64,000 bases of DNA from Streptomyces sp. TN58 (GTDB taxonomy: Bacteria > Actinomycetota > Actinomycetes > Streptomycetales > Streptomycetaceae): the NCBI RefSeq assembly GCF_001941845.1, contig NZ_CP018870.1, positions 1,054,001 through 1,118,000 on the forward strand, written 5' to 3'. Shown here piece by piece: positions 26,332 to 34,367 of this stretch. The stretch's first letter is position 1; the number at the start of each line of letters is the position of its first letter. A program made the position numbers and the translations under genes. The notes beneath the pieces were generated by a model. The model saw only the letters and a list, made by a program, of their open reading frames with translations, was not told the DNA's origin and did not search any database.

Positions 26332-27342
26332 GTGCGACGCAGCGCCCCCACGCCCGCCCTCTTCCCCGCCGCCACCGGCCGCACGGGCCGCGTAGGCCTC
26401 GCAGTCCTCGCGGGGTTCGTGGGCCTCGTCGGCCTCGTGGCCCTCACCGCCTGCACCGCACCCGACACCGAGCCGCCACCCGCCCCCACCGGGCTCACCG
26501 CCCAGGCCGGCAGCGCCACCTCCGTGCACGTCATGTGGGACGCCCCGGCGGACCGCGCCGGGGTGACGCGCCACCAGGTCTTCGAGGGCGGACGCCTGGT
26601 GCGGGAACTCCCGGCCGAGAAGACCATGGTGGACATCACCGGCCTCGCCCCGAAGACCGGTTACTCCTTCACGGTGCGGGCCGAGGACGCCGCCGGGAAC
26701 CTCTCCGGAGCAGGCCCCGCCGCGCTCGTGACCACGCCCGAGGCCAAGGCCGAGGACCGCACCGCGCCCACCGCCCCCGCCGCCACCACCGCGCGCGCGA
26801 CCGGCCCCCGCTCCGCCCGGCTGTCGTGGGAACCCTCCACGGACGACACCGGCGTCACGGCGTACGACGTCTACCAGGGCGGCGTGCGCATCCACACCGC
26901 CGGAGCAGGCGAGAAGGAGACCACACTGACCGGCCTGCGGCCCGACACCGTCTACACCTTCACGGTCCGGGCCCGGGACGGCGCGGACAACTCCTCCCCC
27001 GACGGCCCCGCCGTGGACGTCGGCACCCCGCCCGCCTCCGGCGACGGGCCGCCCACCGCACCCGCCGACCTCACCGCGACCGCCTCACCGCGCACGGTCA
27101 CCCTCACCTGGACCGCCCCGGACACCGGCCGCGCGACCACGGAGTACGAGCTGTACGTCAACGGACGGCCCACCACCGTCATCCAGTTCGGCGCCGGCGC
27201 GGTGCCCGCCGGCCGGGTGGAGCACCGCCTCACCGTGGCCGAACCGACCGGCACCGAGTGGTCCGTGAAACTGCGGGCCAGGCTCCCTGACGGCAACTGG
27301 GGAGCCTTCTCCGCGGAACGGCGGATCACCCTCGTCGCATGA
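26332..27342 (+). CDS. Fibronectin type III lipoprotein, three FnIII domains
   Basis: 336 residues. GTG start with GAGGAAGG six bases upstream. The signal peptide ends in a lipobox (VALTAC, Cys near residue 42). Three FnIII repeats follow, at about 48-132, 146-230 and 243-335, each with the pattern P-x2-L-x5-S/T-V-x-L-x-W and a closing TYTFTVRA-like strand. No catalytic domain is attached, so it is probably a surface-anchored binding or scaffold protein. It is divergent from nikA with a 184 bp promoter region and lies 63 bp before the AfsR-like gene. Function unknown. Confidence 0.85.
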   Translation: MRRSAPTPALFPAATGRTGRVGLAVLAGFVGLVGLVALTACTAPDTEPPPAPTGLTAQAGSATSVHVMWDAPADRAGVTRHQVFEGGRLVRELPAEKTMVDITGLAPKTGYSFTVRAEDAAGNLSGAGPAALVTTPEAKAEDRTAPTAPAATTARATGPRSARLSWEPSTDDTGVTAYDVYQGGVRIHTAGAGEKETTLTGLRPDTVYTFTVRARDGADNSSPDGPAVDVGTPPASGDGPPTAPADLTATASPRTVTLTWTAPDTGRATTEYELYVNGRPTTVIQFGAGAVPAGRVEHRLTVAEPTGTEWSVKLRARLPDGNWGAFSAERRITLVA

Positions 27343-27405
27343 CCGGCGGACACCGATCCCGCCCTAACGGCACGGTGGGATAAGAAGATCGCGCACAATA
27401 CTCCC

Positions 27406-29502
27406 GTGTTCGGTGAGTACTCGGTCAATGACAATCAGCCAGATTCCGCGAACGGCGCGCCCCGGGGCGGCGCCGGATCACCCTGGGGAAACCTGCCGCC
27501 GGAACCGGCGAGCTTCATCGGCAGGGAGGCCGAACTGCACCTGCTCGGACAGCTGTTACGCGAACGGAGACTGATCACCCTGACCGGGGTCGGCGGAGTC
27601 GGCAAGACCCGGCTCGCCCTGCGCGCCGCCGCCGACGCCCGGCAGGCCCGGCCCGACGGCGTCTGGTGGGTCGACCTGTCACCGCTGCGCGACCCCGCCC
27701 TCCTGACGACTACCACCGCGCACACCGTCGGCCTCGTCGACCACTCCCCGCGCCCGCTCGACGAGGAACTGTGCGCCTGGATGGCCGACAAGGAGCTCCT
27801 GCTCGTCCTGGACACCTGCGAGCACCTGGTCGCCGACTGCCGCCACCTGGCAGGTGAACTCCTGCAGTCCGCACCCGGGTTGACCATCCTGATCACCTCA
27901 CGCGAGCCCCTGCGCTGCGCGATCGAGGAAGTCGTCGAGGTCCGTCCGCTGCCCTGCGAAGGACCCGACAGCGACGCCCTGGCCCTCTTCCGCGCCCGCG
28001 CCCTCACCGCGGCACCCCACGCCGCCGCGGTCTTCGCCGACCCTGAGCGGACCGCGGTCGCCGCCGAGGTGTGCCGGCGTCTGGACGGCATCCCCCTCGC
28101 GCTGGAACTCGCCGGTGCCCGGTTGCGGTCGTGGACGGTCGAGCAGATGGCCGAGCGGATCGGCGAGCGCTTCGAGATGCTGTCGGACGCCCGGGCGACC
28201 CGGCCGCCCCGGCACCGGACCATGCGCACCACGATCGGCTGGAGCCACGAGCTGTGCGAGCCGCTCGAACGCCTGCTGTGGGCCCGGCTCTCGGTGTTCA
28301 CCGGTGACTTCGACATCGCCGCGGCGCGCGCCGTGTGCGCGGGCGGCCCGCTGCCCGCCTCCCGGGTGGAACGCGTACTGGCCGGCCTCACCGCCAAGTC
28401 CGTTGTCCTGCGCTCCCGGGAGCGCGGCGCCGGCACCCGCTACCGGCTGCTGGACACGATCCGCGAGTACGGGCAGGACTGGCTGGCCGAACTGGGCGAG
28501 ACCCAGCTGGTCTCCGACCGGCACGCGCACTGGTACGCGGCGCTCTCGCAGGCCGCCGACCGGGGTTGGATGGGCCCCGGACAGGTCGACTGGTACCGCA
28601 GGATCACCGCCGAGCACACCCAGCTGCGCACCGCCCTGGAACACCTGCTGACGGCCGACCCGGCGGCGGCGCTGGAGATGGCCGGGAACCTGTGGTTCTT
28701 CTGGTGCGCGTGCGGGCACGTGAACGAGGGCCGCGCCTTTCTGGAGCGGGCGCTGCGGCTCGCGCCGCGCACGGAGGTCGCCTACAACCAGGCCCTGTGG
28801 TCCCTCGGGCTCACCATGGTGCTCCAGGGCGACATGGACGAGGCCCGGCGCGTCGGCGAGCAGTGCGCCCTGCACGCCGCCCGCCTCGCCGACCCCGAAC
28901 GGGAACTGCGCGCCGCCTACCTGCACGCGGCGTCGGTCCTCATGCCGGGCGACCCGGTACGGGCCCTGGAGCTGTCCGGCCCGCGGGCGCGGGCCGCCCA
29001 CGGCGGCAGGCCCACCGGACCCGGCTGGCTCCTGTGCAAGCTGACCACCGGCTACTCCCTGTGCGCGCTGGAGCGCTTCGAGGAGGCGGCCGAGGAGGCG
29101 CGGTCCCTGCGGGAGGCGTGCACGGAGCTGGGCGAGCGGTGGATGCGGGCCTACGCGGACTACGTCCTGGCGGTGGCCGCACTGGGCCTGGGCGACCACG
29201 GGGAGGCGGCACGCCACGTCCGGGCGATGCTGTCCGGCAAGCGGCTCCTCGGCGACCGTCTGGGCATCGCACTGGGCCTCGACCTGCTGGCCACGGCGGT
29301 GGCCGGGCTGGGCGACGGCGAGCTGGCGGCCCGCCTGCTGGGCACCGGGCACGCGTGGTGGCGGACCGTGGGACGGCCGCAGATGGGCTCGCCCTCCCTG
29401 ACGGCCCTGCGCGACGAGGGCGAACGGCAGGCACGGGCGGTGATCGGGGACGCGGCCTTCGAGGCGGCGTTCCGGGGCGGTGCGGCGGCGTTCACGGGCT
29501 AG
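27406..29502 (+). CDS. AfsR-type STAND ATPase without DNA-binding domain
   Basis: 698 residues. The N-terminal 35 are low complexity. FIGREAELHLLGQLL starts a STAND NTPase with P-loop GVGGVGKTR (61-69), LLLVLDTCEHL (Walker B) and ITSREPL (sensor), then GIPLALELAGARLR and RLLDTIREYGQ. The C-terminal half is made of TPR-like helices. It matches the ATPase-TPR part of AfsR/LuxR-family regulators, but neither an OmpR-type winged helix nor a C-terminal LuxR helix-turn-helix is present, so it probably acts by protein contact. GTG start. Codon 51 is TTA (27556-27558), suggesting bldA control. Target genes unknown; the biosynthetic locus 7 kb away is one possibility. Confidence 0.87.
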   Translation: MFGEYSVNDNQPDSANGAPRGGAGSPWGNLPPEPASFIGREAELHLLGQLLRERRLITLTGVGGVGKTRLALRAAADARQARPDGVWWVDLSPLRDPALLTTTTAHTVGLVDHSPRPLDEELCAWMADKELLLVLDTCEHLVADCRHLAGELLQSAPGLTILITSREPLRCAIEEVVEVRPLPCEGPDSDALALFRARALTAAPHAAAVFADPERTAVAAEVCRRLDGIPLALELAGARLRSWTVEQMAERIGERFEMLSDARATRPPRHRTMRTTIGWSHELCEPLERLLWARLSVFTGDFDIAAARAVCAGGPLPASRVERVLAGLTAKSVVLRSRERGAGTRYRLLDTIREYGQDWLAELGETQLVSDRHAHWYAALSQAADRGWMGPGQVDWYRRITAEHTQLRTALEHLLTADPAAALEMAGNLWFFWCACGHVNEGRAFLERALRLAPRTEVAYNQALWSLGLTMVLQGDMDEARRVGEQCALHAARLADPERELRAAYLHAASVLMPGDPVRALELSGPRARAAHGGRPTGPGWLLCKLTTGYSLCALERFEEAAEEARSLREACTELGERWMRAYADYVLAVAALGLGDHGEAARHVRAMLSGKRLLGDRLGIALGLDLLATAVAGLGDGELAARLLGTGHAWWRTVGRPQMGSPSLTALRDEGERQARAVIGDAAFEAAFRGGAAAFTG

Positions 29503-29511
29503 CCCGTGAAC
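29490..29511. terminator. Perfect 22-bp palindrome over the STAND ATPase stop codon
   Basis: GTTCACGGGCT and its exact complement meet with no loop, and the TAG stop (29500-29502) lies in the middle. Probably the terminator of this gene, possibly also serving the converging micro-ORF. Confidence 0.6.
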
Positions 29512-29542
29512 GGCGCGCCGGTTAATCCCGTCGGGGCTCCCG

Positions 29543-29635
29543 TCAGTACGGGAGGGGTCTGCCCGACGGTGTGCGCAGGTCCAGGTCTCGGGGGGCGGGC
29601 TTGGGGACGGGCTTGCGGATCAGCTGCTGGCGCAT
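29543..29635 (-). CDS. 30-residue basic micro-protein in the DUF5999 operon
   Basis: ATG with an excellent GAGGAGG six bases upstream, 13 bp after the DUF5999 stop. The product begins MRQQLIRKPVPKPAPR and ends RPLPY: proline- and lysine/arginine-rich, no membrane segment. Its position and ribosome binding site argue for real translation. Function unknown. Confidence 0.55.
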   Translation of the reverse strand: MRQQLIRKPVPKPAPRDLDLRTPSGRPLPY

Positions 29636-29648
29636 GCTGCCTCCTCGC

Positions 29649-29834
29649 TCAGACCAGGGCGGGGCGGCGGGGTGCCACCGCGCGGCGGTCGGGGAGCAGT
29701 TCACCGGTGTCGTCGAAGATCACCACTCCGTTGCAGAGCAGGCTCCAACCCTGTTCGGGGCGGGAGACCACAGTGCGGGCGGCGTCGTGGTCGGCGCTTT
29801 CGGCGGCTGGGCAGGGGGGCTGGTGGGAGCACAT
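29649..29834 (-). CDS. DUF5999 family small protein
   Basis: 61 residues beginning MCSHQPPCPAAESADHDAA and containing EQGWSLLCNGVVIFDDTG and ELLPD, which I recognise as the DUF5999 family conserved in Streptomyces. Three cysteines, two of them in a CSHQPPC pair that could bind metal. GAGGAGG seven bases before ATG. The function of the family is unknown. Confidence 0.85.
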   Translation of the reverse strand: MCSHQPPCPAAESADHDAARTVVSRPEQGWSLLCNGVVIFDDTGELLPDRRAVAPRRPALV

Positions 29835-29989
29835 GGCGCACCTCCTCGCGATGTGGGGCGGGAGGGCCGGTGGTCACCCGGTCGAATCCGCGATCCACGG
29901 TGGCGGCGAGTATTACTGATCGCCACCCCCGGACGGAACCCGTTTCGGCCGTCCAGTTCACGGTGTGTATGCCCGATTACCATGCGCTC

Positions 29990-30427
29990 ATGCCCGTTAT
30001 CCGGATCGTTCACCGCACATCCGCACCGGCCGCCGAGGCATGGTCGAGGCTCACCGACTGGGAGCTCCACGGTGCGCAGGTGCCCCTCACGCGGACGATC
30101 ATCGAGACGGCGCCCCCGACACACGCGGGAACGGTCTTCACAGCCCGCACGGGTGTGGGCAGGATCACATTCGACGACCGCATGGAGGTCGTCGTCTGGC
30201 GCCCGCCCGCGGAGGGCTCGCCGGGACTCGTACGGCTGGAGAAGCGCGGACGGGCGGTGACGGGCTGGGCGGAGATCGAGATCCGCCCCCTTCCCGCGGG
30301 CGGTTCGGAGGTCCACTGGCGCGAGGAGCTGCGCCTGCGCGGCCTCCCCCGCGCCCTGGACCCGGCGGTCGCGGCGGCGGGCCGGCTCCTCTTCGGCCGG
30401 GCCGTCACCCGCCTGCTGCGCCGCTGA
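29990..30427 (+). CDS. SRPBCC family protein
   Basis: 145 residues with START/SRPBCC-like layout: N-terminal strand IRIVHRTSAPAAEAWSRLTD, a curved sheet, and a long C-terminal helix (LDPAVAAAGRLLFGRAVTRLL). These proteins bind hydrophobic ligands in a deep cavity; some are cyclases or polyketide aromatases. ATG at 29990 is preferred since the family sequence starts there; ATG at 29969 is possible. It stands alone between DUF5999 and an LppU-like gene, so the ligand is unknown. Confidence 0.75.
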   Translation: MPVIRIVHRTSAPAAEAWSRLTDWELHGAQVPLTRTIIETAPPTHAGTVFTARTGVGRITFDDRMEVVVWRPPAEGSPGLVRLEKRGRAVTGWAEIEIRPLPAGGSEVHWREELRLRGLPRALDPAVAAAGRLLFGRAVTRLLRR

Positions 30428-30441
30428 CCGCGCTGGTTACT

Positions 30442-30474
30442 GTTCCGTGATCACCCTGCCGGTGATCACGGAAC
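30442..30474. promoter_or_regulatory. Perfect 14-bp inverted repeat before the LppU-like gene
   Basis: GTTCCGTGATCACC and GGTGATCACGGAAC flank a 5-base loop, 15 bp after the SRPBCC stop and 16 bp before the next start. It can be the terminator of the first gene, but its position and the embedded TGATCA also suit an operator or attenuator of the second. Confidence 0.6.
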
Positions 30475-30490
30475 GAACGAGGAGAGATCC

Positions 30491-31219
30491 GTGGCCACTC
30501 CGCCACCGCCGCAGCAGGCTCCCGGTCCGTACGGCCCGGCCGGAGGCCCCGTGTTCACGGGCCCGCAGCAGCCGTACGGCGCGTACGGCGCCCACCCGCA
30601 GCCCGGCCGGTACGGGTGCAGCCTGTGCGGGTGCTGGCCGGCGGCGCCCGCCACCGTGCGGGGCCACCAGGGCATGGTCGTCCTGGCGCGGTTCCTGAGC
30701 CGCCGCGGCCCCTTCTGCCGGGACTGCGGCCTCGCCACCTACCGCGGCATGTCGTCCGACACGCTGTGGCAGGGCTGGTGGAGCCCGCTGTCCCTGTTCG
30801 TCACGCCCGTGACCCTGCTCATGAACCTCGGCCCGCGCGCGGCCTTCCGCAGGCTCGCTCCCCCGTCGGGCGGCTTCCGCCCGCCCCTCGACCCGGGCAA
30901 GCCGCTGTGGCGCCGCCCCCCGGCCCTGCTCTTCCTCATGCCGGTGCTGCTCGTGGTGCTGGCCGTACAGGCGCTCATCGTGCTCGGCCTGGTGGTCGAC
31001 GGCCCGCCGAAGCTGTCCGTGGGGCAGTGCGTGCGCAACGAGGGCACCTGGGGCGAGCAGGACCTGGAGGTCGTGTCCTGCGACTCGTCCCGCGCCGCGT
31101 ACAAGGTCACCGGACTGCTGGACACCCCCGGTGCGCGCTGCGCCCCGCTGGACTACCTCGCCGACCCGAAGTACGGCCCGGACGACTTCACCAGCGCCTG
31201 CCTGACGCCGCTGCGCTGA
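30491..31219 (+). CDS. Membrane protein with LppU/SCO3897-like C-terminal domain
   Basis: 242 residues. GTG start with GAGGAGAG before it. Pro/Gly/Tyr-rich N-terminus, then a four-cysteine segment CSLCGC...CRDCGL that may bind zinc, a helix near 95-112, a second strong helix near 150-175 (LLFLMPVLLVVLAVQALIVL), and an external domain with VGQCVRN...VVSCDSSRAAYKV and two further Cys, as in LppU/SCO3897-type proteins. Function unknown; probably a surface-exposed domain stabilised by disulphides. Confidence 0.75.
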   Translation: MATPPPPQQAPGPYGPAGGPVFTGPQQPYGAYGAHPQPGRYGCSLCGCWPAAPATVRGHQGMVVLARFLSRRGPFCRDCGLATYRGMSSDTLWQGWWSPLSLFVTPVTLLMNLGPRAAFRRLAPPSGGFRPPLDPGKPLWRRPPALLFLMPVLLVVLAVQALIVLGLVVDGPPKLSVGQCVRNEGTWGEQDLEVVSCDSSRAAYKVTGLLDTPGARCAPLDYLADPKYGPDDFTSACLTPLR

Positions 31220-31293
31220 CACGCGCGCCGGGGCGCGGATGGGGGCGGATGGGGGCCCGCCCCGCGCCCCCGTCCGCCCGCCGGGGCCCCGCG

Positions 31294-32523
31294 CTAGCGG
31301 ATCGGCATGCCGGAGATCGTGCGGGCGATCACCAGCCGCTGGATCTCGCTGGTGCCCTCGAAGATGGTGTAGATCGCGCTGTCCCGGTGCATGCGCTCCA
31401 CCGGGTACTCGCGGGTGAAGCCGTTTCCGCCGAGGATCTGGACGGCCTGGGCGGTCACCTTCTTGGCGACCTCGCTCGCGAAGAGCTTGGACATCGAGCC
31501 CTCGGCCGACTCGAACGGCCGGCCCGCGACCGCCATCCAGGACGCCCGCCACACCAGCAGCCGGGCGGCGTCGATCTGCGTGCGCATGTCGGCGAGCTGG
31601 AAGGCGACGCCCTGGTTGTCGATGATCGGGCGGCCGAACTGCGTACGGGTCTTCGCGTAGTCGAGCGCGACCTCGTACGCGGCGCGCGCGGTGCCCACGG
31701 CCATCGCGCCGACGGCCGGCCGGGAGGCCTCGAAGGTGGCCATGGCGGCGTTCTTGACCCGCTCGCCCCCGCCGCTTCGGGCGCGCTCGCGGGCCCGGGC
31801 GAGCCGCTCGTCCAGCTTCTCCTTGCCGCCGAGCAGGCAGTTTCCGGGGATGCGTACGTCCTCCAGCACCACCTCGGCGGTGTGCGAGGCGCGGATGCCG
31901 TGCTTCTTGAACTTCTGCCCCTGCGACAGCCCCGGGGTGCCGGGCGGCACGATGAAGGAGGCGTGGCCCTTGCTGCCCAGGGCCGGGTCGACGACGGCGA
32001 CCACGATGTGGACGTTGGCGATACCGCCGTTGGTGGCCCAGGTCTTGGTGCCGTTGAGGACCCACTCGTCCTTGGCCTGGTCGTAGACCGCCCGGGTGCG
32101 CATGGAGCCGACGTCCGAGCCGGCGTCCGGCTCGGAGGAGCAGAAGGCGGCGACCTTCACGTCGTCGGGGGTGCCGTACATCTGGGGGATCCAGGTGCCG
32201 ATCTGCTCCTCGGTGCCGTTGGCGACGACTCCGATCGCCGCGAGCCCGGTGCCGACGATGGACAGGGCGATGCCCGCGTCTCCCCAGAAGAGCTCCTCCA
32301 TGGCCATCGGGATGCCGAGCCCGGTCGGGTCGAAGAACTGCTGGGCGTAGAAGTCCAGCGAGTAGATGCCGACCTTGGCGGCCTCCTGGATGACGGGCCA
32401 CGGAGTTTCCTCGCGCTCGTCCCACTCCGCGGCCGCGGGTCGCATCACATCGGCCGCGAAGCCGTGGATCCAGTCCCGCACCTGCTTCTGGTCCTCGTTC
32501 AGCTCCATGGTGAACTCCGCCAT
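31294..32523 (-). CDS. Acyl-CoA dehydrogenase
   Basis: 409 residues with the acyl-CoA dehydrogenase fold: SEPDAGSDVGSMRTRA (FAD/substrate loop), KTWATNGGIANV, RTQFGRPIIDNQGV, QILGGNGFTREYPVER, and the catalytic Glu in IFEGTSEIQRLV. It catalyses the FAD-dependent first oxidation step of fatty-acid beta-oxidation. The start at MAEFTMEL is chosen over an upstream in-frame ATG because GGAGGGG lies directly before it. It is divergent from a TetR gene, with two palindromic sites between them. Confidence 0.9.
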   Translation of the reverse strand: MAEFTMELNEDQKQVRDWIHGFAADVMRPAAAEWDEREETPWPVIQEAAKVGIYSLDFYAQQFFDPTGLGIPMAMEELFWGDAGIALSIVGTGLAAIGVVANGTEEQIGTWIPQMYGTPDDVKVAAFCSSEPDAGSDVGSMRTRAVYDQAKDEWVLNGTKTWATNGGIANVHIVVAVVDPALGSKGHASFIVPPGTPGLSQGQKFKKHGIRASHTAEVVLEDVRIPGNCLLGGKEKLDERLARARERARSGGGERVKNAAMATFEASRPAVGAMAVGTARAAYEVALDYAKTRTQFGRPIIDNQGVAFQLADMRTQIDAARLLVWRASWMAVAGRPFESAEGSMSKLFASEVAKKVTAQAVQILGGNGFTREYPVERMHRDSAIYTIFEGTSEIQRLVIARTISGMPIR

Positions 32524-32559
32524 GTCCCCTCCACCTGTCCGCACTCGTCACTCCGGAGG

Positions 32560-32608
32560 TTACTAGCGGTAACCTACGTGGTTGCCACAGTCTGTTACCG
32601 GCGAGTAA
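32560..32608. promoter_or_regulatory. Two related TetR-type operators
   Basis: TTACTAGCGGTAA (32560-32572) and TTACCGGCGAGTAA (32595-32608) are near-palindromes with the same TTAC...GTAA ends. They are spaced about 35 bp apart in the region dividing the acyl-CoA dehydrogenase and TetR genes, where a repressor could control both. Confidence 0.7.
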
Positions 32609-32734
32609 ACACTGTCAAGCACGGTCGATGCCGCTCCCGGCCCCCAGCTCGTGTCCGCTGATTCGATCGCCGGGGTGCCATGGGTGTTACGTTGCGTGGG
32701 CGTCAGGCACATCGCAAGGGCGGGGAGAGAACTC

Positions 32735-33379
32735 ATGGAGACCACGCAGCAGACCGGCGAACCGGGAGCGGCCGAGCGCCGCCGGCGGGAGCTGCTCGAA
32801 GCGGCAGACCGGGTCGTGCTCAGGGACGGCCCCAAGGCCTCCATGAACGCCATCGCGGCCGAGGCCGGCATCACCAAACCCATCCTCTACCGGCACTTCG
32901 GGGACAAGGCGGGCCTCTACCAGGCACTCGCGGTCCGGCACACCGACGCCCTGCTCGACTCGCTGCGGGCCGCGCTCGACGCCCCCGCCGAACGCCGCCG
33001 ACGGGTGGAGGCGACCCTCGACACCTACCTGGCGGCCATCGAGGCCCGCCCGCAGGTCTACCGCTTCCTGATGCACCCGGCCGAGGACTCCCACACCTCC
33101 GAGCGCGGCTTCGACGTCGGCCTGCACTCCGCGCCGCTGCTGCGCAGGCTCGGCGAGGAGCTGGCCCAGGTGATCAGCGAGCGGGTCGACCTCGGCCCCG
33201 CCGGCGAGCAGCTGGCCCGCGTCTGGGGCCACGGCATCGTCGGCATGATGCACGCGGCGGGCGACTGGTGGCTGGGCGAACGCCCCTGCGCCCGCGCGGA
33301 CCTCGTGGCCGGCCTGACCGACCTCCTCTGGGGCCGCCTCGCCACCGCCGGCAACCGCGAAAACGGCCCCGGCTTCTGA
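32735..33379 (+). CDS. TetR family regulator
   Basis: 214 residues. N-terminal TetR helix-turn-helix: RRELLEAADRVVLRDG, then MNAIAAEAGITKPILYRHFG, followed by a ligand-binding domain with RPQVYRFLMHP. It resembles repressors of fatty-acid catabolism, and its divergent neighbour is an acyl-CoA dehydrogenase, so acyl-CoA is a likely inducer. ATG chosen by GGGGAGAG six bases upstream; the upstream frame is open but lies in the promoter. Confidence 0.88.
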   Translation: METTQQTGEPGAAERRRRELLEAADRVVLRDGPKASMNAIAAEAGITKPILYRHFGDKAGLYQALAVRHTDALLDSLRAALDAPAERRRRVEATLDTYLAAIEARPQVYRFLMHPAEDSHTSERGFDVGLHSAPLLRRLGEELAQVISERVDLGPAGEQLARVWGHGIVGMMHAAGDWWLGERPCARADLVAGLTDLLWGRLATAGNRENGPGF

Positions 33380-33418
33380 CGTCCGCACCCCCACCGCCTC
33401 CCCGGCCACGCAGGAGCC

Positions 33419-33446
33419 GCCCGCCAAGGCGCGCCGCCTTGCGGGC
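33419..33446 (+). terminator. Hairpin after the TetR gene
   Basis: GCCCGC(C)AAGGCG pairs with CGCCTTGCGGGC, a 12-bp stem with one bulged C, 40 bp after the stop codon. Confidence 0.6.
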
Positions 33447-33522
33447 GGGCCGGGCCGGCGGCATTCTCAGCCTCGCCGGACGGGCGCAGCCCGGCGGGGA
33501 CAGCATCAGCAGGGGCTGCGCT

Positions 33523-33698
33523 GGGCCGTGTCTGACAAATCCCGCCTGGCGCACGACGCCCGGCACGCACACTCGCTGCGTTGTCGGAGTCATCCACGTA
33601 CGCCCAGTACAAGGATGATCCTGCGCCTGGCGATCGCACGCACCGGACGCCGCGCGCCCCGCCCTGCGGGCGGACGGCGCAATCGGTCAGACACGGCC
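33523..33698. mobile_element. MITE-like element with 13-bp terminal inverted repeats
   Basis: GGCCGTGTCTGAC (33524-33536) and its exact complement GTCAGACACGGCC (33686-33698) enclose about 150 bp with no credible gene. The size and lack of coding suggest a non-autonomous derivative of an insertion sequence. No clear target duplication is seen. Its right end touches the stop codon of the peptide deformylase gene. Confidence 0.6.
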
Positions 33699-34243
33699 TA
33701 GCGAGCCCGGCCCCACGGGGCCTTGCGGATCGCCCGCCGCAGGCGACGGGCCCGCATGCCCGTCACGCGGTCCGCGTAGACCGTCCCGTCGAGGTGGTCG
33801 CACTCGTGCTGGAGGCAGCGCGCGAAGAACCCCGTACCCGCGATCCGCACAGCGGCGCCGTCCGACGTGACCCCCTCCACGACCGCGTGGTCGAAGCGGA
33901 CGGTGCCCGCCTCCAGCCCCGGCAGGGACAGACATCCCTCCGGTCCGAGGAACTCGTCCCCGTCGGCCGCCATCAGACGGGGGTTGACGACGTGCCCGAC
34001 GTGCCGTACGTCTTCGTCATCGGGGCAGTCGTAGACGAACACCCGCTGGGCGACGCCGATCTGGTTCGCGGCCAGGCCGACGCCCTCGGCGGCGTACATC
34101 GTCGCAAACATGTCCTCGATGAGGCGGTCGAGTCGCGGCCCGAACTCGGTGACCTCCGGGCAGGGCGAGTGGAGCACCGGATCACCCAGCAGGCTCATGG
34201 TGCGGACGAGGCCGGTGGTACCGGGGATGGGGCGCTGTCGCAT
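33698..34243 (-). CDS. def: Peptide deformylase
   Basis: 181 residues with all three metal-enzyme motifs: GVGLAANQIG, EGCLSLPG (Cys ligand) and QHECDHLDG (two His ligands and catalytic Glu). It removes the formyl group from new proteins. The stop codon (complement of 33698-33700) overlaps the outer end of the MITE-like element, so the last residues (RKAPWGRAR) may have been altered by that insertion. It is divergent from murT. A second, more conserved deformylase is usual in Streptomyces genomes. Confidence 0.92.
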   Translation of the reverse strand: MRQRPIPGTTGLVRTMSLLGDPVLHSPCPEVTEFGPRLDRLIEDMFATMYAAEGVGLAANQIGVAQRVFVYDCPDDEDVRHVGHVVNPRLMAADGDEFLGPEGCLSLPGLEAGTVRFDHAVVEGVTSDGAAVRIAGTGFFARCLQHECDHLDGTVYADRVTGMRARRLRRAIRKAPWGRAR

Positions 34244-34367
34244 GGCCGCAAGCCTACGACGGGCGGCCGTACGAGGAGATCCGTGGTGGGGCGGGGGGCG
34301 CCGCGGTCAAGGCTCCTGCCTGTACTGGATAGGCTGGGGCCGACCGACGCTAGGAGGACAAGGGACG

